Shown here in pieces: positions 8,363 through 16,682 of a stretch of 64,000 bases of DNA. Made by a program: the position numbers and the translations under genes. The stretch lies in contig JAKFCU010000077.1 in assembly GCA_036676475.1 (NCBI GenBank), positions 62,001-126,000 of the forward strand, given 5' to 3'. This stretch comes from LC029 sp036676475 (GTDB lineage Bacteria > Bacillota > Bacilli > Aneurinibacillales > RAOX-1). The notes beneath the pieces are model-generated. The model ran no database searches and was not told the DNA's origin. It saw only the letters and a list, made by a program, of their open reading frames with translations. The number at the start of each line of letters is the position of its first letter. Position 1 is the stretch's first letter.

Positions 8363-8750
8363 GTTTAAATTATTTCAGTGCATCCATGGTTTTGCAGAAC
8401 TATGGACGAACGTTTTGGCAGTACAGATAATTTATAATTCGAATGGGAAAATGATCGTCGATAGAATCGAGGGATTCTTTAGACAAACATTTGACCAAAT
8501 TATCGTACTGCCAATTACACTTCTTTCTACTCAATACGATTTGCTCATGTTCTTTTGTTCTTCTTTCGTTATGGAGTTTTTGCTTGGCTTTCTTGTTTAC
8601 ATCATATCTTGGAATGAAGGATCATTTGGTGATATTCATCACAAAAATCTGTTACAAGATTATGAATGATTAAACACTGCATTTGCTTAGTGTATATATG
8701 ATAAGAAAGCAACCGGCGTAGCCTTTTGCGTATAATACTTGACCGATAAG
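8363..8750. other. Structured stretch without a convincing gene
   Basis: About 390 bp between nirK and a chemoreceptor gene. It contains a long inverted repeat (TTGGCAGTAC at 8415-8424 with GTACTGCCAA at 8505-8514, extended by GATAATTT/AAATTATC with one bulge) and an inner AGAATC-GAGG-GATTCT hairpin at 8463-8478. A second Fnr-like dyad GGTGATATTCATCACA lies at 8628-8643 with TATGAT correctly placed for leftward transcription. Reading frames exist on both strands (a plus ORF ending at 8669; a minus frame of about 73 codons ending near 8398, without ATG), but neither has a ribosome site. It could be an anaerobically induced RNA or a decayed gene. Confidence 0.4.
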
Positions 8751-8751
8751 T
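8702..8751 (+). repeat. Copy 2 of ~50-bp interspersed repeat
   Basis: Reads AAGAAAGCAACCGGCGTAGC followed by TGCGTATAATACTTGACCGA and TAAG. It directly abuts the terminator of the downstream chemoreceptor gene. Confidence 0.75.
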
Positions 8752-8754
8752 ATA

Positions 8755-8787
8755 AAAAAGCCGCATTCCTATGGGAATGCGGCTTTT
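8755..8787 (-). terminator. Intrinsic terminator
   Basis: AAAAGCCGCATTCC pairs with GGAATGCGGCTTTT around a TATG loop. Read leftward it ends in a T6 run, so it terminates the chemoreceptor gene. It would also block rightward transcripts from the Fnr-box promoter. Confidence 0.85.
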
Positions 8788-8910
8788 CCTTGATATATCT
8801 CATTTTTCAATAAGGACTTCAACAAGATGTGATGGCGTTTGTCTATCCACTTTCAAACTTTTTACTATATACAAGTTTTTTTGTTTGATAGTATCTTTGT
8901 GCAGGTTGAT

Positions 8911-10611
8911 TTACGCCATTCTTTTCAGATCAGATTTTCGGATCAGGGTTTGAACATCCTGGTCCATATCCTCAAGCTTTTGATAATATTCGTATGCCTT
9001 GTGAAGGTTACCGTTTTGAAAGGCGATAATGGCTTTTGCTGTGTATTGGTGAAGTAAGTCATGTAGCTTGTTTAGCTCTTCATATTCCTTCGTCTTCTTA
9101 AAGGCTGGTGATGCCTTCTTGTACAATTCATTCATGATACAGTGTTCATAATCTATTAATAGAGATTCATTAGGTTCTATATATCCCATTAAAACATTGT
9201 AAACTGACCAAGATAGCTGTTTTCTTTCCGTAGTGAAAAACTTCAGGATGTTTAAGTCGGATAAGTGATGTAAACGATCTAATACATTATCTCTTAAATC
9301 TGTAATTTTCTCCCCTACTTGATAAATGGTGCCTCCCAGACGATCCCCTAAATGGATGCTTTCCTTTGATAATTGGGCAATCTCATAGGTTCGGTTACAA
9401 ATCTCTTGCGTTGCGGATGTCTGTTCTTCTGTGACTGCAGCAACTTGTGAAATTTCTTGGGATATATTTCCTATATAATGCAAAATACTTTCCAATGTTT
9501 GAATAGCACATTGAGAATCCTTTACCCCTTTTTGGATTTTTCCATGCCCTTGGTCAATGAGAGTAGTAAGTCGAAGAACCTTGCCTTGAAGCTGTTGGAT
9601 ATTCTCCGTAATCTTTGCCGTCGAATCCTTCGACTCGACGGACAGCTTTCTGACCTCATTAGCAACTACAGCAAAACCTCTCCCCGCATCCCCCGCTCTC
9701 GCTGCTTCAATCGAGGCATTCAATGCTAACAAATTGGTTTGTTCGGCAATAACCGTAATCATATGAATCACTTCATCAATATTATGCATGGATCCTTGAA
9801 AGGACTCAAAATGTTCTTTAATATGTTCAAATAATTCCCCAATTTCCATGAACTCTTCGAGAGCACCTTCAATGACTAGTTTTCCTTGATTGGACTCCGC
9901 TACGGTTTCGTCGGCAGTTTCAGATACCGTTATACTGCTTGTAGCCACCTCATGAATCGTGGCGGTTAATTCTTGTGTACCCGCACTAATCAAATCACTT
10001 TGTTCTGCTTGTCGATCCAACTGTTTCTTCAACACACTTGTTTCCTTAAAATCGAATACCTGTTCTAAAATTTGATTCATCGATTTCGCCACAAAACTAT
10101 CTTTTTCCGATTCATAAGAACTAATAACCAACTGCAAATCGATCGTCAGCAGCTGATTTAATAAGAGGATACGCTCCGCAAGCTCGATAGGGTGTGTATA
10201 GAATCTTTCCATGAGGATGGGAATCCATTGTTGATGAAGGGTATGTTGAAAGACCGTGTATACTTCTAAAGGTATATTTTGTTCATACATTTTTCTTCCC
10301 AGTATTAATCGATCTTCAACAAAGAAAGAAGGTTGCTCCTTTTCGATATCTGCTAAAGTAAGAATATTAAAAAAGAACATTCGTTTGATTTCTTCCCCGT
10401 AAGATTCGTAAAGATGCCCGAACAACCCTTCCATCTCTGATTTAAGCCATTGCAAATCTTGCTTGAAGTCTTGTATATATTTTCCTTCTTCTATCATTAT
10501 GTTCTGCAGGACTTGACTAGGGTCCTTTAGACCCAAAGTGCAACTTTCAGTCCACTTTAGAATTTTCTCTTGAAGTTCCGACCGAATCGTCTTGTGTTTT
10601 CTCCTAAACAT
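8911..10611 (-). CDS. Soluble methyl-accepting chemotaxis protein with C-terminal CZB-like domain
   Basis: About 566 residues with no membrane segments. Order: an N-terminal all-helical sensor resembling globin-coupled or RsbR-N domains (to about residue 180), an MCP signalling domain with the hairpin tip EQTNLLALNASIEAARAGDAGRGFAVVANEVRKL, then a helical tail with HCIMNELY and LHDLLHQY that looks like a chemoreceptor zinc-binding (CZB) domain. The first zinc-ligand His of CZB appears to be Gln (KQLSW), and no clear proximal heme His is seen, so ligands are uncertain. Start at 10611 is preferred for its GGAGG site; an upstream in-frame start is at 10635. Confidence 0.85.
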   Translation of the reverse strand: MFRRKHKTIRSELQEKILKWTESCTLGLKDPSQVLQNIMIEEGKYIQDFKQDLQWLKSEMEGLFGHLYESYGEEIKRMFFFNILTLADIEKEQPSFFVEDRLILGRKMYEQNIPLEVYTVFQHTLHQQWIPILMERFYTHPIELAERILLLNQLLTIDLQLVISSYESEKDSFVAKSMNQILEQVFDFKETSVLKKQLDRQAEQSDLISAGTQELTATIHEVATSSITVSETADETVAESNQGKLVIEGALEEFMEIGELFEHIKEHFESFQGSMHNIDEVIHMITVIAEQTNLLALNASIEAARAGDAGRGFAVVANEVRKLSVESKDSTAKITENIQQLQGKVLRLTTLIDQGHGKIQKGVKDSQCAIQTLESILHYIGNISQEISQVAAVTEEQTSATQEICNRTYEIAQLSKESIHLGDRLGGTIYQVGEKITDLRDNVLDRLHHLSDLNILKFFTTERKQLSWSVYNVLMGYIEPNESLLIDYEHCIMNELYKKASPAFKKTKEYEELNKLHDLLHQYTAKAIIAFQNGNLHKAYEYYQKLEDMDQDVQTLIRKSDLKRMA

Positions 10612-10649
10612 GAATCTGTTTCCTCCATTCGGCATACCCAGTTAAGTGT

Positions 10650-10698
10650 AAGAAAGCTACGAGCGAAGCCATATGCGTATTATACTTTCTATTAAGTA
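10650..10698 (+). repeat. Copy 3 of ~50-bp interspersed repeat
   Basis: AAGAAAGCTACGAGCGAAGC then ATGCGTATTATACTTTCTAT. It lies just upstream of the chemoreceptor start. Confidence 0.7.
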
Positions 10699-10761
10699 AA
10701 TATAAAAGCATCATAGATCACTTTTCTATGTTGGAACGTGACGAATCTCACAACCCTCAGA

Positions 10762-11109
10762 TTATTGCATACACAACTTTTCTAATTCAGCCGACATAGC
10801 CCATTGCACGTAGGCAACGATATCAGCAATCATCTCTTTGGTAGCCTGATCAACATGAATTCCCATCACCACGGAGACCGTAGCATGAAGTCTCTCTGCA
10901 GCCACCAAGGCTAGTTCGTTCGTTAATGGTCCTTCTCGATGACCTGGTACCTGATTCCCTTCTACGCTCAATCTGCCTTCTTGGTCATAATAGGCGATGG
11001 CCAGCGCTCCAATATGTGCTTTACCCCCGGTAATTAAAAATGCATAATCGTTCCCTAGTTTTTCTGTTTTTATCTGAATATTATACGGATTGTTATTTTG
11101 TCGATCCAT
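10762..11109 (-). CDS. LpdD-like protein (prenylated-flavin chaperone family)
   Basis: A 115-residue protein with the hallmarks I associate with LpdD/PadD-like small subunits: GGKAHIGALAIAYY, PGHREGPLTNELA and VMGIHVDQATKEMI. Relatives assist UbiD-type decarboxylases by handling prenylated FMN. No UbiD or UbiX homologue is in the window, so its partner is unknown. A strong AAAGGAGG site lies 8 nt before ATG. A Fnr-like dyad lies in the divergent gap to the next gene. Confidence 0.65.
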   Translation of the reverse strand: MDRQNNNPYNIQIKTEKLGNDYAFLITGGKAHIGALAIAYYDQEGRLSVEGNQVPGHREGPLTNELALVAAERLHATVSVVMGIHVDQATKEMIADIVAYVQWAMSAELEKLCMQ

Positions 11110-11176
11110 CGGTTATCCCTCCTTTGGAGACATTATACCTTAATAATTTAGAAATATTATCGACATTTATAATACT

Positions 11177-11192
11177 CGTGATAGATATCACT
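11177..11192. promoter_or_regulatory. Fnr-like dyad in a divergent gap
   Basis: CGTGATAGATATCACT has perfect GTGATA/TATCAC arms but differs from TGTGA-N6-TCACA at both outer bases. Rightward, TATGTT at 11214-11219 puts the dyad at about -41.5. Leftward, TATAAT (11137-11132) puts it near -60. Both are usual positions for Crp/Fnr activators. Confidence 0.45.
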
Positions 11193-11254
11193 AACATTTC
11201 TTTGGTTTTTCTTTATGTTTAATGAGGAAGGATTTAAAGAAAGGATCGATGAGG

Positions 11255-11656
11255 ATGAAAAAGGATCATATCTTAATGTATTATGTTCTAATTTTTATTT
11301 TTGGCTTTTTGTATACAAGTACAGCCATCCTTCAATTTGATTGGTTTTACTCGTTCGGTTGGGTGATCGGCCTATTAGCGATTGGTGCCTATGTTGCTTT
11401 ATTTCCTGTTAAAGGCATCCATCGACTCGTAGGTTGCATTTTACAGAATTTTGCTTTCTTCTTACCTATTAAAGTATTTATGACTTTAAACGAATTGGAC
11501 GTTCTTCATCTGGCTGCTTTTGATGAATTGAATCCTTTGAAAATTTTAGGACAATTATTCCTTATTATTGGAGTATACCTTTGCAGCTTCGTAGTCTTTT
11601 ATTTGTTGTTAAGACGTCGTTGGGATCAAGCTCAGCAGTTGCATATTATAAAATAA
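11255..11656 (+). CDS. Small integral membrane protein of unknown function
   Basis: About 133 residues with four predicted membrane helices (residues about 8-28, 35-55, 62-80 and 104-124). I do not recognise the family. Three in-frame ATGs exist (11222, 11249, 11255); AAGGA at 11241-11245 is best spaced for 11255, giving MKKDHILMYYVL. It has its own Fnr-like upstream dyad and a strong terminator, so it is a single-gene unit possibly linked to low oxygen. Confidence 0.65.
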   Translation: MKKDHILMYYVLIFIFGFLYTSTAILQFDWFYSFGWVIGLLAIGAYVALFPVKGIHRLVGCILQNFAFFLPIKVFMTLNELDVLHLAAFDELNPLKILGQLFLIIGVYLCSFVVFYLLLRRRWDQAQQLHIIK

Positions 11657-11662
11657 AAGACA

Positions 11663-11696
11663 AAAAAACGAACAATCCTAGGATTGTTCGTTTTTT
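11663..11696. terminator. Bidirectional intrinsic terminator
   Basis: AAAAAACGAACAATCC and GGATTGTTCGTTTTTT form a perfect 16-bp stem. It serves the rightward membrane protein gene and the leftward acetolactate synthase gene. Confidence 0.9.
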
Positions 11697-11712
11697 ATTT
11701 CACTCATCATTC

Positions 11713-13410
11713 TTAACCTTTTGAAATCATCGTCTCATGGTTACTTCCGCCTGGAGGAACCATTGGAAAAACATTTTCTTCCTCTGTTACATCAAATTCT
11801 AAGATGACAGGACCTGATGTATTCATGGCTAAGTCAATGATATTTTTTGCCTCTTCCTCATTTTTCGCTCTCCATCCAGCAGCTCCACAGGAATGGGCAA
11901 AAGCAACATAATCAGGAGAATTAATTTGAACCGAAGAATAGCGTCGATCATAGAACAGTTCTTGCCATTGACGTACCATACCCAAATATCCATTGTTAAG
12001 GATAAGAATTTTAATAGGAAGGTTATAATCTACAGCGGTCATCAGCTCTTGCATATTCATCTGAAAACTTCCATCTCCACTTATACAGATAACCTCCCTA
12101 GAAGGGTCTGCAAAGGCTGCGCCAATGGCTGCGGGTAAACCAAATCCCATCGTTCCTAATCCACCTGAAGTTAAAAAAGATCTAGAATATTGAAAAGCAT
12201 AATGATGTGCGGTCCAGATTTGATGTTGTCCCACATCGGTTGCAATGATAGCATCCCCTTTTGTCCGTTCATCCATCAACCGTATGACATCTTGAGGCTT
12301 TAGGCTACTGTTTGAACGATCAAAATGGGGGACATTCTTTTTCCATACGGAAACTTCCTGTGCCCATTCCTTTGTTTCTCTTGATGGTGCGTACCCCTTC
12401 ACAGCAGAGAGAATATCTAATATGTCCCCTGTAATCGGTAAATCAACCGAAACGTTCTTATTCAATTCAGCCGCATCTATGTTTACATGAATTTTATAGG
12501 AATCAGGAGAAAAACCTTTTGTATTTCCGGTTACACGATCATTAAAACGGACACCTAAGCTAATTAGTAAGTCAGAACGATAAACAGCCTTATTTGCAGC
12601 AAAGGTTCCATGCATGCCTAACATACCAAGATGGAGCGGATCACGGGAAGGAAAAGCTCCTATTCCCATTAATGTACTAACAACTGGAATTTGAGCCTCT
12701 TTTACCCATTCCGTTAACACTTCTGATGCTCCAGCAGCAATAACGCCACCTCCCACAAGAACAACAGGTCGCGTGGCATTCTCCAACTTTTCTTTAACCC
12801 GGTCAAGAACCCTCTCGGGTATGGCAGATTTTGGTTCGTATCCTCGGATATTTACCGTCTCAGGATAGCAAAATGGAGCCTTTGAAATCATCACATTTTT
12901 AGGCAAATCAACCAAAACAGGGCCAGGCCTCCCCGTTTTTGCTAAATAAAAAGCCTCTTTTATCACTCGTGGAAGATCTTTAATATCCATTACTAAATAA
13001 TTATGCTTTGTAATAGCCATAGTCATGCCAAAGATATCCACTTCTTGAAAGCTATCTCGCCCAATCATTTCAGTAGGAACTTGTCCCGTAAAGACAACCA
13101 TAGGAACCGAGTCCATATAGGCATTGGCAATACCTGTTACGGCATTCGTGGCACCTGGCCCGGAGGTAACTAAAGCAACACCAGGTCTTCCTGTGACACG
13201 AGCATATCCGTCTGCTGCATGGATCGCGGCTTGTTCATGTCGCGTTAAAATATGACGTATTTCCGGGCACTTGTATAGTGAGTCATAAATCGGAAGTACG
13301 GCACCGCCAGGATAGCCAAAAATCGTATCTACATTTTCCATTCGTAAGGCTTCGGTCAGCATATCTGAGCCACACTGAAGCTGTTGATTCTTCTCCACTA
13401 CTGAGTTCAA
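11713..13410 (-). CDS. ilvB: Acetolactate synthase, large (catalytic) subunit
   Basis: About 565 residues. This ThDP enzyme condenses two pyruvates, or pyruvate plus 2-oxobutyrate, for branched-chain amino acid synthesis or acetoin formation. Visible: catalytic Glu region TRHEQAAIHAADGYARVTG, an FAD-binding middle domain as in anabolic AHAS, and the ThDP motif GDGSFQMNMQELMTAVDYNLPIKILILNN. No small subunit (ilvN) or other ilv gene is adjacent, so it stands alone. Start chosen as TTG at 13410 because AAGGGGTGG lies just upstream; an alternative TTG at 13434 adds eight residues without a site. Confidence 0.88.
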   Translation of the reverse strand: MNSVVEKNQQLQCGSDMLTEALRMENVDTIFGYPGGAVLPIYDSLYKCPEIRHILTRHEQAAIHAADGYARVTGRPGVALVTSGPGATNAVTGIANAYMDSVPMVVFTGQVPTEMIGRDSFQEVDIFGMTMAITKHNYLVMDIKDLPRVIKEAFYLAKTGRPGPVLVDLPKNVMISKAPFCYPETVNIRGYEPKSAIPERVLDRVKEKLENATRPVVLVGGGVIAAGASEVLTEWVKEAQIPVVSTLMGIGAFPSRDPLHLGMLGMHGTFAANKAVYRSDLLISLGVRFNDRVTGNTKGFSPDSYKIHVNIDAAELNKNVSVDLPITGDILDILSAVKGYAPSRETKEWAQEVSVWKKNVPHFDRSNSSLKPQDVIRLMDERTKGDAIIATDVGQHQIWTAHHYAFQYSRSFLTSGGLGTMGFGLPAAIGAAFADPSREVICISGDGSFQMNMQELMTAVDYNLPIKILILNNGYLGMVRQWQELFYDRRYSSVQINSPDYVAFAHSCGAAGWRAKNEEEAKNIIDLAMNTSGPVILEFDVTEEENVFPMVPPGGSNHETMISKG

Positions 13411-13494
13411 CGATTCCACCCCTTCTTCGAACAATTCATATTATGAAATTCTACCTTTCTTCAAAAAATTTGTATGTGATATTTGTCATTTTAT

Positions 13495-13758
13495 TTACGG
13501 AAAATAGATTTCGACTCTTTGTTCACCCTCGCCAAGCGAATAATGATTTGAAAATCCAGATAATTTCATTATTGTTTCAGCTAAAGGTAAGGAGTAAATG
13601 ACTTGCGCATCTTTTATAAACCGGAATTGTCCACCATGAATGTGAATAGAGTCAAAGAAAAAACCTTCTCGATCAATAATCCCATCTTCTTCATAGTAAT
13701 TAATAACCACTTGTCGATTTTCATATTTATTTAGGAGATTACATCCTTGATCGTTCAT
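13495..13758 (-). CDS. Small hypothetical protein
   Basis: 87 residues, no signal peptide or membrane helix. The sequence alternates hydrophobic and charged residues, suggesting a small beta-rich fold. ATG is preceded by AAGGAATTGGTGG. No family recognised. It lies between ilvB and the ackA/pduL fossil. Confidence 0.55.
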   Translation of the reverse strand: MNDQGCNLLNKYENRQVVINYYEEDGIIDREGFFFDSIHIHGGQFRFIKDAQVIYSLPLAETIMKLSGFSNHYSLGEGEQRVEIYFP

Positions 13759-13830
13759 ACCACCAATTCCTTTTTTATTTTTATTCTAGCAGAATAGATT
13801 TGTCCATTATGTGACGGTCACCACGGCTGA

Positions 13831-14395
13831 TTAACAGGAAATACCCTCCATAAAACGGAGGGCTGGATGATTTGTGCATTGTCTGAACAGGAGTGATTTA
13901 CAATCAAGCAACTCTACCTTTTCCCCATTACGCACACCAGCTGCGTTCGCTTCATCTATATCCAAATGCAATTCTAGCTGGAATTGGTCACTTACTCTGA
14001 CCACAACCTGGTCAAAAATCAAGCTACCCACCACTTCGGCCACATGCTGTGTTACAAACGGTGAGATGTTTCATGGAATCCATATCTACGTACCCCAAAA
14101 TTTTCATAGTATTCATAGGGCAAACTCATACATAAACGTTTTCTCCGGCATGCTATGGTGAAAGGCTGTATCAAACAAGACTACATGCGGAGCAGATAGC
14201 AATAACTTTTGAAACACTTGTATCCCATTATATTTACAGGATTATGCAATGGAGCTAGCTCAATACATGAGTTGCTCTAAAACCTCGTTCGTTATTAATA
14301 CAGAATCCGAAAAAAGCTCTCCACCATGGACTACGCGATGACCAACTGCCTGTATTTCGTCTAGGGAATGAATGCACTATACTCTGGATGCTGTA
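13831..14395 (-). pseudogene. Fused remnants of acetate kinase (ackA) and PduL-type phosphotransacylase
   Basis: Read leftward from about 14395, acetate kinase stretches appear in changing frames: SLDEIQAVGHRVVHGGE, FSDSVLITNEVLEQL, ELAPLHNPVNIMG, VVLFDTAFHHSMPEKTFMYEFAL and RRYGFHETSH. These are broken by a TGA after EQLMY, a frameshift and another TGA. At FVTQHVAEVVG the frame runs into the C-terminal part of a PduL-like enzyme (VVVRVSDQFQLELHLDIDEA, then NAAGVRNGEKVELL), which is open for 70 codons. The first ~75 AckA residues, the AckA C-terminal half and most of PduL are missing. A deletion evidently joined the two genes of an acetate-forming operon. Confidence 0.85.
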
Positions 14396-14571
14396 CCATT
14401 TTTCTCTTTTTTAATCTATTTCGACATTATTCTACAAATTCATTATAATACATTGTACTAGTTTTGTGAAATAGGATAGATACATTATTTTTAAAAAATT
14501 AGTGAATTCTTTCTCAATATTAACATATACATATATGGGCTGAATGTTAATCACCAAAGGAGGGAATAAGC

Positions 14572-14718
14572 ATGTATCTAGGTGTTTTTGATTTAAAACA
14601 ACGTTTGGAACATACTAAAAAATTACTAAAGGATAAAATGAAACTTAGGGAAATGCTAGATGATGATATCAAAGAATTAGAACAAAACCTGAAGGATATA
14701 GAAAATATGTTCAAATAG
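14572..14718 (+). CDS. Small coiled-coil protein (48 residues)
   Basis: ATG is preceded by AAAGGAGGG 8 nt upstream, and the product starts MYLGVFDLKQRLEHTKKLL. After the first few residues it is almost entirely charged heptads, so a short helical coiled coil is expected. A terminator follows within 20 bp, making a complete single-gene unit. I do not recognise the family; size and helicity recall small phosphatase-like Spo0E proteins, but their signature is not seen. Confidence 0.65.
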   Translation: MYLGVFDLKQRLEHTKKLLKDKMKLREMLDDDIKELEQNLKDIENMFK

Positions 14719-14730
14719 AGTATTTAGAAA

Positions 14731-14769
14731 GAGGTTTAGCTGCGCTGGCCAAACCTCATTTTTATTTTA
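14731..14769 (+). terminator. Intrinsic terminator
   Basis: GAGGTTT pairs with AAACCTC around a 13-nt loop, followed by a T-rich tract. It ends the 48-residue gene. Confidence 0.75.
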
Positions 14770-14778
14770 CACATATCG

Positions 14779-14818
14779 GAAAGTATAATACGCATTGGGC
14801 TACGGCAGTAGTCTTTTT
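14779..14818 (-). repeat. Copy 4 of ~50-bp interspersed repeat (inverted, partial)
   Basis: The minus strand reads AGACTACTGCCGTAGCCC, then AATGCGTATTATACTTTCCG. It retains the TACTGCCGTAGC variant of the palindrome and the CGTATTATACTT core. Confidence 0.65.
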
Positions 14819-15068
14819 TGATCTGTATCATCTTGAAAGATAAGGACTAATCCAATCACTTCATTTTTTTGTTTTTATGGGACACACTTGATTCTATACA
14901 GAGCGTCTCTCCCAAATAGAGTGAAATTTATTCTTTTCCTTTTTACTATCTTTCGATACAATCTATTATATAAATCATAGTTATCAGATGATCGTATCAT
15001 CCATTGAAATCTAATGTATATGTGGTACCGCTTTATTTTTATTTATACCACTCTAAGGAGGATACTCA

Positions 15069-15938
15069 ATGCACCATTCACTAAAGATCCTTACTCATGA
15101 ATTTGCCCAAGAAATATGTGAAATGATTTATGAAGAGACCGGCTCACCTACCATCCTAGTAGATCATCAAGGTATCATTTTCGCTTCCTCAGATAAAAAG
15201 AGAATTGGTTCTTACCATGCCATTGCAAAAAAAATTATAGATGGTGAATTAGAAGAGGGCGTAGTCACTCCTGAAGAAGAAAAGAACATGAATGGGATTA
15301 AGGCCGGCATCAACACCCCGATAATCTACAAAGGAAAAAAAACAGCGGTTCTAGGGATTAGCGGAGATCCTTCCTATGTACGGTCTTTAGTAAGGATTAT
15401 TATCCGAACTACTATTGGATGGATGGAAAATAGAGAGTTATTAAATCATTTAACTGACTCCGTTGAAAATATCAGCTATCTTCTTCATGAGATATCAGGG
15501 TCAGTCCAAGAAATATCGGCTTCTGCCCAACAAGTTGCTTCTGCAAATCAATTTACTTTTCAAATTGCTAGTCAGAATAATGAAAAGGTGAAAAATATCG
15601 ATAGTATTCTCCGATCTATTCAATACATAGCAACTCAAAGCAACCTTATTGGATTAAATGCTGCTATCGAAGCAGCACGGGTGGGCCAAGCAGGGAGAGC
15701 ATTTGGGGTTGTAGCTGATGAGATCCGAAAGCTTTCTCGTTCTAGTGAAGAATCTATTCAACATATTAAACAATCACTAGGAGAAATTCAACGATATTCT
15801 TCTTCCATCACCCAAAATATGCAAGATAGTAATTTTGTGACGGAAAAACAATCGGAATCTTTGCTTTCAATTGCCAATCGGATAATCTCCATCGAAAAAA
15901 CAGTAACCAACCTTATTTATTTTATTGATAAAGGATAA
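15069..15938 (+). CDS. Soluble MCP-like protein with sugar-diacid-type sensor domain
   Basis: 289 residues, no membrane helix. The N-terminal ~130 residues match the CdaR/sugar-diacid recognition domain pattern (ILTHEFAQEICEMIYEETG, GIIFASSDKKRIGSYHAIAKKI, GINTPIIYKGKKTAVLGISG). The C-terminal half is a short MCP signalling hairpin (GLNAAIEAARVGQAGRAFGVVADEIRKLSRSS). Such cytosolic transducers probably report a small carboxylate to CheA. The start has AAGGAGG 8 nt upstream. No che genes are adjacent. Confidence 0.85.
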   Translation: MHHSLKILTHEFAQEICEMIYEETGSPTILVDHQGIIFASSDKKRIGSYHAIAKKIIDGELEEGVVTPEEEKNMNGIKAGINTPIIYKGKKTAVLGISGDPSYVRSLVRIIIRTTIGWMENRELLNHLTDSVENISYLLHEISGSVQEISASAQQVASANQFTFQIASQNNEKVKNIDSILRSIQYIATQSNLIGLNAAIEAARVGQAGRAFGVVADEIRKLSRSSEESIQHIKQSLGEIQRYSSSITQNMQDSNFVTEKQSESLLSIANRIISIEKTVTNLIYFIDKG

Positions 15939-15991
15939 GTTCACCTAGTATACTTAATGGCAGAATGAGCTCAAAGAAAGAGGTGATTCAG

Positions 15992-16576
15992 GTGAAGAAT
16001 TGTTCAGTCATCCTCGCCCATCCCGACAAAGGAAGCTTTAATCATGCCATAGCTGAGGTGGTCCAGAATACCCTGGTTCTTGCAGGTTACCAAGTCTTTT
16101 TTCACGATTTGTATGAGGAACAATTTAATCCCTTATTTATGGGAAATAGGGAGTCGAAAAAGGATGATCAGATAGAGGCGTATAGCCAAGAATTATCCCA
16201 ATCGTCTGCCATTGTGATCATTCACCCTAATTGGTGGGGGCAGCCACCCGCCATATTAAAAGGATGGGTAGATCGACTTTTTCGTTTAGGAGTAGCCTAT
16301 CGATATGAGCAGGGATCGAATGGAAACATGATCAGAAAAGGAGCTCTTCCCGCTCAACAGGCCCTGATTATAAATACTGCCAATGTACCAATAGAACGGG
16401 AACATCAAATGGGCAATACCCTTGAATATATTTGGAAAGAATGCACTTTTGAACCTTGTGGAGTTCCCCATGTTTACCGGAAAAGTTTTACCCCTGTTGT
16501 GACAAGCACATTGGATCAAAGACAGGCATGGTTAAAGGAAATCGAAGAGATCATCCAACGATTATCTGCCAAATAA
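15992..16576 (+). CDS. Flavodoxin-fold NAD(P)H dehydrogenase (quinone)-like oxidoreductase
   Basis: About 194 residues of the YwrO/KefF/MdaB family. An N-terminal flavin-binding start is seen (ILAHPDKGSFNHAIAE), then HPNWWGQPPAILKGWVDRLF, which is diagnostic of these FMN/FAD quinone reductases. GTG at 15992 is preferred because AAGAGGTGA lies 7 nt upstream; an ATG at 15965 has no site. It follows the MCP-like gene by about 50 bp and may be co-transcribed. Confidence 0.8.
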   Translation: MKNCSVILAHPDKGSFNHAIAEVVQNTLVLAGYQVFFHDLYEEQFNPLFMGNRESKKDDQIEAYSQELSQSSAIVIIHPNWWGQPPAILKGWVDRLFRLGVAYRYEQGSNGNMIRKGALPAQQALIINTANVPIEREHQMGNTLEYIWKECTFEPCGVPHVYRKSFTPVVTSTLDQRQAWLKEIEEIIQRLSAK

Positions 16577-16596
16577 TAGTGGTTCGTTATACTTAA

Positions 16597-16654
16597 AAAA
16601 GCTGAAAATAGAGGTGTGCATACACAATACGCCTTCTTCTGCTTCAGCTTTTTG
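16597..16654. terminator. Probable intrinsic terminator
   Basis: AAAAAGCTGAA at 16597-16607 pairs with TTCAGCTTTTT at 16644-16654 across a long loop. It is placed after the flavoprotein gene. Confidence 0.6.
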
Positions 16655-16682
16655 TAGTGAACCCAAAAAACGCCAGAAAAAT

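Noticed and set aside
8361..8669. Plus-strand 102-codon ORF beside nirK
   Set aside because: Starts at a TTG at the predicted transcription start with no ribosome site; the end (from ATG 8570) could encode a short membrane peptide but also lacks a site. Described as a structured region instead.
13473..13488. TGTGATATTTGTCATT upstream of ilvB as an Fnr box
   Set aside because: Only one half-site is good; the other (TCATT) has two mismatches, and no suitable -10 lies at the right distance.
14045..14280. Second selenoprotein reading of the TGA codons in the ackA relic
   Set aside because: The TGAs are accompanied by frameshifts, do not fall at Cys positions of AckA and no SECIS-like hairpin follows; ordinary pseudogene decay explains them.
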